Shown: positions 7,313 through 13,673 of the stretch, in pieces
Layout: each line of letters opens with the position of its first letter
Numbering within the stretch: the first letter of the stretch is position 1
From: JAAZBI01 sp964461005
GTDB taxonomy: Bacteria; Bacillota_I; Bacilli_A; RF39; UBA660
Assembly: GCA_964461005.1 (NCBI GenBank)
Contig: CAYWQQ010000017.1
Span: forward strand, 1 to 13,673
Length of the DNA: 13,673 nucleotides
Direction of reading: 5' to 3'
Program-made: the position numbers and the translations under genes
The notes under the pieces: model-generated
What the model was told of the DNA's origin: nothing
Database searches by the model: none
The model's input: only the letters and a program-made list of their open reading frames with translations

Positions 7313-8016
7313 TCTTGTTTAAGTTTTTTAATATCAAAATTATTTATCTTGCGATATTCTCCTGATTGCAAATTTTCTAAATAAAAAGGTCCATATGCTT
7401 CTCTAGTTAATTTTTCAACGCGATAACCAACTGCTTCAAATAGTTTTTTGATTTCATGATTTTTACCATCATGAACTGTAATTTCTACAAAAGAAGTATT
7501 AGTCTTTTTATCTTTTCTTTTTAATTTAACTCGAGAAGGATATATCATACTACCATCAATTTTTATTCCATCTTTTATCTTATTTATCGCTTCACCATTA
7601 ATAATACCTTCTAATTTGGCTAAATAAATTTTATTTACCATTTGGGAAGGATGAGACATTAAATTAGCAAAATCTCCATCATTAGTAATTAATAATAATC
7701 CTGTAGTATCATAATCTAATCTTCCAACCGGATATAATCTCTTATTAGATTCAAAAAAATCCATTACTGTTTTTCTACCTTTATCATCTTTAGTAGTTGT
7801 AATAACACCACGTGGTTTATTAAATAAATAATATTCAAATTCTTCTTTTTCTAATTTTAATCCTTCAATAATTATTTCATCACTATTACTAACTTTATAA
7901 CCAAGTTCTGTTACTATTTCGTTATTAACCATTACTTTTCCTTTAGATATTAACTCCTCTGCTTTTCTCCTTGATGTATAACCTGATGCTGCAATAACTT
8001 TTTGTAATCTTTCCAT
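7294..8016 (-). CDS. rluB: 23S rRNA pseudouridine synthase, RluB/RsuA family
   Basis: Converts a specific uridine in 23S rRNA to pseudouridine during ribosome maturation. The 240 aa comprise an N-terminal S4 RNA-binding domain (about 1-48; RLQKVIAASGYTSRRKAEELI) and the RsuA/RluB/E/F catalytic domain. The catalytic domain has NKPRG (66-70) and the active-site motif GRLDYDTTGLLLITNDG (98-114) with catalytic D101, then HPSQMVNKIYLAKLEG and GKNHEIKKLFEAVGY. RluB is the usual member of this family in Bacilli, so it is preferred over RsuA or RluF, but the target uridine is inferred. The ATG follows GAGGTGATAAA. It lies between the lipoprotein gene's terminator and the palindromic terminator shared with fer, so it is probably monocistronic. 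Confidence 0.94.
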   Translation of the reverse strand: MERLQKVIAASGYTSRRKAEELISKGKVMVNNEIVTELGYKVSNSDEIIIEGLKLEKEEFEYYLFNKPRGVITTTKDDKGRKTVMDFFESNKRLYPVGRLDYDTTGLLLITNDGDFANLMSHPSQMVNKIYLAKLEGIINGEAINKIKDGIKIDGSMIYPSRVKLKRKDKKTNTSFVEITVHDGKNHEIKKLFEAVGYRVEKLTREAYGPFYLENLQSGEYRKINNFDIKKLKQEIKRND

Positions 8017-8031
8017 TTTATCACCTCATTA

Positions 8032-8038
8032 ATTATAA
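8032..8038 (-). promoter_or_regulatory. Possible extended -10 element for rluB
   Basis: Minus-strand TGTTATAAT contains a perfect -10 (8032-8037) preceded by TGn, placed right after the upstream terminator where rluB needs a promoter. No good -35 is present. The spacing would put the start near 8025, inside the GAGGTGA ribosome binding site, so either the start is a little further upstream or this is not the real promoter. Confidence 0.35.
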
Positions 8039-8041
8039 CAT

Positions 8042-8069
8042 AAAAAAAAGAACAAAAGTTCTTTTTTTT
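8042..8069 (-). terminator. Rho-independent terminator after the lipoprotein gene
   Basis: A perfect 12-bp stem, formed by eight A plus GAAC (8042-8053) and GTTC plus eight T (8058-8069), closes a 4-nt loop. On the minus strand it overlaps the TAA of the lipoprotein gene (8068-8070) and ends in a T-run. It separates the LRR-lipoprotein transcript from rluB. Confidence 0.8.
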
Positions 8070-8715
8070 AATAAATGATTTCTGCTGGAAAATCAATACT
8101 TGGAACATCATTAATTTGATAAAACAAAGCATTAATAGTAATTGTTTTAAATTCATAAATGACACGATAAACATAACCATCTTTATTTATTTGTACTTTT
8201 CCTTTAACATTTTTTTCTAATGGGATCGCTATCTCTATATCTTTTAAAAGTTCTTCAATTACTTCATCTTTAAATTCAACATTATATTCAGTTAAATCAG
8301 GTTGGTTTTCCACTTTAGAACCTTTATCAATTGATTTAAGGTTATTTATTCCATCTAAATATAATTGCGGTTTAGAATAGTATACTCTTGAAGTTGATAA
8401 AATGTATTTATCTTCTTTTCCTTTTGTATAAATTTCACCATCTCTAATATATGTGATTTCTTGAATAAAGTTATCCTTGTCAAAAATATTTTTTTCAATT
8501 TTATAATCTTTATTCCCGCTGTTAAAGATTCTTAACGATTCATTAACTCTAGTATTATTAGTTGATCCGTAAATACGTAAATCAACTGCATAACCATTAA
8601 TACCTTTTGTACTTATTTCCATTTTTTCAACATTTTCTTTTAATTTGTTATTATTTCCACAACCAACCATTAAAAACAAAATACACACTAAAAGAATTTT
8701 TTTTATTTTCTTCAT
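8068..8715 (-). CDS. Predicted lipoprotein of unknown family
   Basis: The 215-residue product begins with a classical lipoprotein signal: positively charged MKKIKK, a hydrophobic stretch, and the lipobox LMVGC with the modified cysteine at C19 followed by GNNNK. The mature protein should be anchored to the outer face of the membrane. It looks like mostly beta structure with alternating hydrophobic residues (for example YAVDLRIYG, ITYIRDGEIYTKG and YVYRVIYEFKTITI). It may resemble small LolA/LppX-like folds, but I do not recognise a family. A strong AGGAGG precedes the ATG, and the gene starts only 15 nt after the stop of the large pilin-LRR gene, so the two are almost certainly co-transcribed. 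That suggests a surface role linked to the LRR protein; this is inference from context. Confidence 0.87.
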   Translation of the reverse strand: MKKIKKILLVCILFLMVGCGNNNKLKENVEKMEISTKGINGYAVDLRIYGSTNNTRVNESLRIFNSGNKDYKIEKNIFDKDNFIQEITYIRDGEIYTKGKEDKYILSTSRVYYSKPQLYLDGINNLKSIDKGSKVENQPDLTEYNVEFKDEVIEELLKDIEIAIPLEKNVKGKVQINKDGYVYRVIYEFKTITINALFYQINDVPSIDFPAEIIY

Positions 8716-8730
8716 TTTTTCCTCCTATAT

Positions 8731-11700
8731 TTATTCTATCGGCATTAATTCAGCCGGGAAACCTATTCCTCCCCAATTACTATTAAATCTAGTAATTGGT
8801 GTACCTAAAATTGTAATTGAATTAAAACTATCATTCATCTGGAATGCTCCGCCTTCAATTGTAAGAACTGAAGCTGGGATAGTTAATTCTTCTATTTGAT
8901 TTCCTAAAAATGCAGCACTACCAATATAAGTTAAATTATTTGATAATGTTAATTCTGTTAGAGGAGAATACATAAATGCCAAAGATTCAATTGTTGTCAC
9001 TGAATTAGGTATTATTAAACTAATTATTTGATTATTTCCAAAAGAAAAGTTTTTTATGGTTTCTAAATTTTGAGATAAAGTCAAATTTACCAATTGATTT
9101 TCTGCAAAAGCATTAACTCCAACATAAGTTACTGAATTGGGAATAACTACACTATTTAACACATTGGTCATAAATGCATAATCTTCAATCCGAGTTAAAT
9201 TGTTACTTTCTGGAATAACTATACTTCCAATTTGATTAAAAATAAAACTCCCCATATTTATTGTTTTTAGACTACTAGGCAATGTTATTGTACCACTCAG
9301 TCCCATTCCGGCAAAAGCATACTCATTTATCGTTTCAATTCCTTCTGGAACTATTACATTAGTTCTTTTAATACCTCCATAACTTACTAAAACCTTTTTA
9401 TTAACTGAACCATCTGGATTCCTTCCATATATAAAAGCCTTACTATCAGGTAATTTATTATCATTAAATGCTTGTGAACCTATGTAAGTTATTGTTGCTG
9501 GAATATCTATATCAGTTATATTTTCTCCAGAAAAAGCATAATCTCCAATTCCAATAACCTTAACTCCATTTATCATTTCTGGAATAGTAACATTTCTACG
9601 ACAAGATTCATCATATCCATTAATATAACCATCTTCGAAATCAAAACAAGTATAATATGGAATAGGCATTAAGTTAGTAGGAAACCCTATTTCCCCCCAT
9701 TTATCATTAAATCTATATTGATCACCATATATAATTATCGAAGTAAATTCATTACTTAAAAAAGCAAACTCATAAATATCTAAATATTCGGTTGCTGGGA
9801 TTGTCAAATTTGAAATTTTGTTGTTTTGAAATGCCCCAGAGGATATATTAGTGATATTGTCCGGTATTACAAGATTTGTAATTTTGTTATTAGAATAAGC
9901 ATAACTGTTAATAGTGCTACTATAATAGCTACTAGAAGTTGGTAAAGTTAAACTTGTGATTAAATTATTTTCAAATGCATAGCTTCCAACAGAACCATTA
10001 CTTGGTAATACTAAATTAGTAATTTGATTGTTTTGAAACGCATATTCACTTATCGATATATAATCCCCTTGAAAATTTAAACTTGTGATTTGATTGTTTT
10101 GAAATGCATAATATCCAATATTACCTAAACTACTTGGTAAATTTAAAGTTTGTATTTGATTGTTTTGAAANNNNNNNNNNNNNNNNNNNNNNNNNNNNNN
10201 NNNNNNNNNNNNNNNNNNNNNNNNNNNNNNNNNNNNNNNNNNNNNNNNNNNNNNNNNNNNNNNNNNNNNNCAATATTACCTAAACTACTTGGTAAATTTA
10301 AAGTTTGTATTTGATTGTTTTGAAATGCATAATTTCCGATATTACTTAAATTGTTTGGCAATACTAAATTTATAATTTGATTGCTTAAAAAAGCATAGTT
10401 TTCAATATTACCTAAATTACTTGGTAAATTTAAAGTTTGTATTTGATTATATGCAAAAGTCCCTGCAGCTATAGAATTAATATTGTCTGGCAAAGTTAAA
10501 CTTGTTATTTGATTATATGCAAAAGCATAACCATCAATATATCCTATAGTTGATGGAAAAGTAACGTTTGTAATTAAATTGGATTTAAAAGCTTCATAAC
10601 CTATATAATTCAAACTAGAAGGTAAACTTATTGTTTTTAGATAATTATTAGCGAAAGCTCTATTGCTAATATTTTGTAAAGTATTAGGTAATACTAATGA
10701 TTTTATTCCTTTGTCATTAAACGCGGCTGAACCAATTGACATAACAGAAATGTCATTTATTGTTTCTGGAATAACTACATCTTTTGAGCAAGAAATATTA
10801 TAGTTACTAATCTCACCATTATTAAATGTAAAACACATTTCATTTGTATAATCTGATTTTAAAGGTAAAGGAAAACCTATTGAAGTCCAATTATCATTAA
10901 AACGATTTGAATTTCCTTCTATTATTAATTCCTTAATATAAAGATTAGGTTGATTGTTGTATGTAAAAGAATTGTCAGCAATTGTAACTATTGTAGAAGG
11001 AATGGTTAATTTGTTTATTTTTAAATTAACAAAAGCTGAACTATCTATTCCAACTATTGTTTGCCCAGAAATAACTGAAGGTATAACTAAATCCGTTATA
11101 TTACATCCTTCATAATATTTTGTGATAACTCCCGAGTTAACTTCATAACACATATCAGGTTCAAATCCAGGTCTTAAAGTAATTGGAAACCCAATCAATG
11201 TCCAACGGTCATTAAATCTATTAGGATCTCCAAGAATTGTTACACTTTTAATTGGATTATTTTCGAAAGCTGATTTTCCAATTTCCATCACTGTTGAAGG
11301 GATAACAATATCTTCAATTTGATTAGAATTAAAAGCGACTTCATCAATCATTTCTAATCCTTCTTTTAAATTTAATTTATTTATTTGATTAGAATTAAAA
11401 GCTAACCTTCCAACTTTTTCTATATTAGATGGTAACGTTAAACTTGTTATATGATTTACACTAAAAGCCATTTCATTAATTTCTTTCAAGCCACTTCCAA
11501 ATTGAATCTTTTCTATATTGCCCATTTGAAAAGATTGATTTCCCAAAAAAACAACGCTGTCCGGTATAGCTAATTCTTTAAAATTACCATTATAGAAAGC
11601 ACCCCACCCAATTTCTCTAACTCCTTCTTTTAAAATTAAATTATTTATTTTTGTTGAAGAAAAAACTCCAGTCCATTGTTCTTTTACTCCAATCTTTGTA

Positions 11701-12986
11701 GCTGAAATAACAAGTTTCTCAATCTCTAATGGACTACTAAAATAACTACCTGACAAACCAACACCTATTTCTTTAACGTTTTCTCCAAATACAAAATTAT
11801 TTATTTTGCCTTGTATTGTATAAGGATTTTGTAAATAACCGCTTTCAACTATAAAATTGTTTATAATATGATTACTACAAGTGTAAAAATTTGTATCTGA
11901 AAAAGTAAAACCATTTTTTATTATTATATCATATTCTAAATTATTACTAAGACAATCCCAATGAAAATTATATTTACCTATAACACTTAAACTTGCAGGA
12001 ATAATTAAATCATTTTTAAGAAAACTTCCAGTAAAGGTGTTAATACCAACATAACTTACCTTCGGCCCAAAATCAATTTTTTCAATTTGAGTTCTACTAA
12101 AAGCCATATTATCTATAATTCCTCCGTTAATTCTCGCATATTTAATAGGGTTCATTTGAAAAGCCATCTCTCCTATTTTTTCAAGATAAACAGGAGTTAT
12201 AATGCTATTTAATTGATTGCCTGAAAAAGATAATCTGTCAATTGTTTTCAAACTATTAGGAAATCTAGCACAATTTATAATGTTGTCAGCAAAAGCTAAT
12301 TCTCCAATTATTTCCAAACCATCTGGGAAATTAACACCATACAATTGATTACCAACAAAAGCTCCATACCCTATGTTTTTTAAAGTTGCAGGAAAAGAAA
12401 CAGTAGATAGGTTCATACTAGCAAAAGCATATGAACCTATATTTATAACATCTTTACCATTTATTGTTTCTGGAATACCTAAATCTTTAGTACAATCACT
12501 ATTATATCCAGTAATTGTATTTGTTTCCTCATTAAAAACAAAACAACTTTCTTCAGTATCTGGATTATTAGGTAAATAACACGTAGTGGGAACATAACAA
12601 TAAGCTTCTTTTCCAACTTCTTCAACATAAGTAACATCTTCAGATCCACATGCTACAAATCCTTCAAATTTATTTTTACCTAAAATAGTCGCAAAAAAAT
12701 CACCATCATCTTCTTTTTCAAAAGATAATGTTTCATAATTAGTAACATCAATTCCCATTAAATTTTCTATATTAGTTTCATTAATAGTATAAAAATCAAT
12801 AGTATGATCCTTAGCTTCTAACGCTATAGCGCGATTAACAATTAATTTCAAAGAATTGGAAAAAGCACCCTTTCTGGATGATTCAATTATATTACTAATA
12901 ATTGGGATTGAAATAGCAATAAGTACCATTAAAATAATTATTACAGCTAAAACTTCAATTAAAGTAAAACCTTTTCTATTCTTCAT
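8731..12986 (-). CDS. Giant surface protein: type IV prepilin N-terminus fused to BspA-type leucine-rich repeats (interrupted by assembly gap)
   Basis: One gene with 905 codons before the N gap and 479 after it. The frame is open from the gap (10170) to the TAA at 8731, and the repeats run on in phase, so the two parts belong together. Residues 1-40 are a class III prepilin signal: MKNRKG, a predicted cleavage after G6, then FTLIEVLAVIII with the conserved Glu at mature position 5 and a hydrophobic helix. A pilin-like region follows (about 31-140; C113, C130, C136). The rest is LRR_5/BspA-type 22-residue repeats (pattern AFxxNxIxxLxLPxxLxxIGxx). They are grouped into four beads, each opened by a two-cysteine module (C148/C165, C613/C628, C718/C733 and one at about 9601-9648) and closed by RFNxxW...GFP. 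The likely location is the cell surface. A GAGGT site precedes the ATG; the lipoprotein gene follows by 15 nt. Ligand and export machinery are unknown. Confidence 0.88.
10116..10448. repeat. Near-identical LRR-coding repeat copies around the gap
   Basis: A 55-nt sequence occurs identically at 10116-10170 and 10271-10325, directly abutting the two ends of the N run. A third copy at 10403-10448 matches its first 46 nt with one difference, exactly 132 nt (two 66-nt repeat units) from the second. The copies encode IQTLNLPS(S/N)LGNI. They are much more alike than the other LRR units of the gene, which points to recent duplication within the array. Confidence 0.9.
10171..10270. other. Scaffold gap of exactly 100 N inside the LRR gene
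   Basis: A round 100-base N run is a common placeholder for unknown length. Taken literally it shifts the frame and makes a false stop at 10143. To keep the frame the true gap must leave remainder 2 when divided by 3. Whole 66-nt repeat units predict 11 + 66n nt, or an overlap of the two 55-nt ends; all of these satisfy that. Confidence 0.95.
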
Positions 12987-12999
12987 AATAACTACCTCT

Positions 13000-13028
13000 A
13001 TTATATAGATAATATTAACATATTAAAA
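13000..13028 (-). promoter_or_regulatory. Weak candidate promoter of the pilin-LRR gene
   Basis: On the minus strand TTTTAA (13023-13028) and a perfect TATAAT (13000-13005) are 17 nt apart, just downstream of the previous gene's terminator. The predicted start near 12993 would fall within the GAGGT ribosome binding site (12994-12998). The true start may be upstream, for example from the TATTAT at 13009-13014. Confidence 0.3.
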
Positions 13029-13049
13029 AACAATAATCAATAAAAAGAA

Positions 13050-13070
13050 AAAAGAAGCAAAGCTTCTTTT
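13050..13070 (-). terminator. Rho-independent terminator after the right-edge gene
   Basis: A 9-bp stem, AAAAGAAGC (13050-13058) with GCTTCTTTT (13062-13070), closes a 3-nt AAA loop and is followed on the minus strand by a T-rich tract. It overlaps the TAA stop of the right-edge gene and separates it from the pilin-LRR gene. Confidence 0.75.
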
Positions 13071-13673
13071 ATCTGCTAATACCATTGTCAATACTAATCT
13101 CATCAATATCATTTGATAAATCAAAGATCTTTGTTCCTTCTTCTTTAAACTTAGTTAAACTTATTCCTTTAAATACAAATTGTTCTGCTGGGTAGACATA
13201 TTTGGATGTATTACTTCCACCTACTTCCTCGCTATCTATATATCTTGCACCTTTTTTATATTCGATATACAAATTTCCATTACCATCTTCAAAATATCTA
13301 AATCGAATTACTTCAGCTTTACACATACCTGTTTTATGTTCAAATATCTCTTCTAATTCACTATCAACACCATGAATATAATTTGTTACTACTACTTCAT
13401 TAGGAGTTTCTATAAATTCTTCTGGATATTTGCCATTATCTAAACCTACTTTTATTTTAGTAGCAAGATTAAACTGTCTGGTTGAGGCTAGCCAATTAAT
13501 TCCTCCACTCATAGTCACAAAATAAAAATAATTGTCTCCTATTTTTAACACATCAGAAACTTCATTAATTTTTGCAAATTTGTCTTGAGGTAAATTATAA
13601 TGCATCTCTATTGCACTGTCAAGTTCTTCAATTTCAAAACAGGTTCTCAATTGGTTTTTTTCCAGATCTGTTA
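13069..13673 (-). CDS. Unknown protein, N-terminus beyond the window edge
   Basis: The frame stays open to the window edge, so 200 residues of the C-terminal part are visible, beginning TDLEKNQLRTCFEIEEL. A TTG at 13650 is in frame, but it has no ribosome binding site before it and the coding-like sequence continues upstream, so it is not the start. I do not recognise a family. The visible part has a leading helix, then beta-rich sequence (IGDNYFYFVTMSGGINWL, NLYIEYKKG, YVYPAEQFVFKG), no membrane segment and two cysteines. The opening helix leading into a beta-rich domain resembles the middle of a type IV pilin, which would fit the neighbouring prepilin-type gene, but the diagnostic N-terminus is not in view. 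It ends in TAA within a terminator. Confidence 0.75.
   Translation of the reverse strand, partial: TDLEKNQLRTCFEIEELDSAIEMHYNLPQDKFAKINEVSDVLKIGDNYFYFVTMSGGINWLASTRQFNLATKIKVGLDNGKYPEEFIETPNEVVVTNYIHGVDSELEEIFEHKTGMCKAEVIRFRYFEDGNGNLYIEYKKGARYIDSEEVGGSNTSKYVYPAEQFVFKGISLTKFKEEGTKIFDLSNDIDEISIDNGISR

Noticed and set aside
7950..8180. Minus-strand frame overlapping rluB and the lipoprotein gene
   Set aside because: It runs across a terminator and two real genes in another frame, and its product is hydrophobic filler with no recognisable features.
8731..9807. A stand-alone LRR gene starting at TTG 9807
   Set aside because: The frame is open with in-phase LRR sequence from 9807 up to the N gap at 10170, there is no ribosome binding site before the TTG, and the TTG encodes a Leu within a repeat. 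It is the C-terminal part of the large gene.
10143..10170. Stop codon of the large LRR gene at 10143
   Set aside because: It appears only if the 100 N are counted literally. In the repeat frame this stretch reads FQNNQIQTLN and continues.
10081..10460. CRISPR-like regular repeats
   Set aside because: The 66-nt periodicity encodes in-frame 22-residue LRR units, the copies are contiguous without unique spacers, and there are no cas genes.
79..13673. Mycoplasma-type code (TGA as Trp)
   Set aside because: Tryptophans checked in der and ackA are TGG, and no conserved gene contains an in-frame TGA.

Overview
The window is a very A+T-rich stretch (roughly three quarters A+T by eye) with 13 genes, 12 on the minus strand. 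Gene content and signals point to a low-GC Firmicute of class Bacilli, perhaps one of the uncultured gut lineages near the Erysipelotrichales or RF39-type Mollicutes relatives. The basis is a YsxC/Der GTPase pair, YutD and DUF1292 family proteins, strong AGGAGG/AGGTGA ribosome binding sites and sigma-A type promoters. The lineage is an inference. The genetic code looks standard: the tryptophans checked are TGG, no gene has an in-frame TGA, and all 13 stop codons are TAA (9) or TAG (4). A run of exactly 100 N marks a scaffold gap in a draft assembly, probably metagenomic.

Reading in the direction of minus-strand transcription from the right edge: a gene cut by the window edge (to 13069) ends in a terminator. 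It is followed by one very large gene (12986 to 8731) that encodes a type IV prepilin N-terminus fused to a long BspA-type leucine-rich-repeat ectodomain. The N gap lies inside this gene; the frame is open on both sides, so what looks like two genes is one. A lipoprotein gene starts 15 nt after it and ends in a terminator, then comes the 23S rRNA pseudouridine synthase rluB. rluB converges on a plus-strand ferredoxin gene, the only plus-strand gene. The two stop codons overlap at the centre of a perfect 34-nt palindrome that serves as a shared terminator and gives both proteins the same C-terminal residues.

Divergent from the ferredoxin gene is a four-gene minus-strand block of poorly understood genes: a tail-anchored membrane protein with a TTG start, a YutD-family protein, a DUF1292 protein (with its own internal promoter) and a long soluble coiled-coil protein, closed by a terminator at about 4270. 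A good promoter at 4200-4228 then drives the housekeeping operon ackA, nrnA-like DHH phosphoesterase, ysxC and der, tightly packed and covering acetate/ATP metabolism, short-RNA turnover and ribosome assembly.

The region most worth attention is 8731-12986. An apparent class III signal peptide is joined to at least 1,384 residues arranged as four beads, each with a two-cysteine entry module, a run of 22-residue repeats and an RFNxxW...GFP exit motif. With the following lipoprotein it looks like a cell-surface display unit. No pilus assembly genes are in view, so its export route and function are open.
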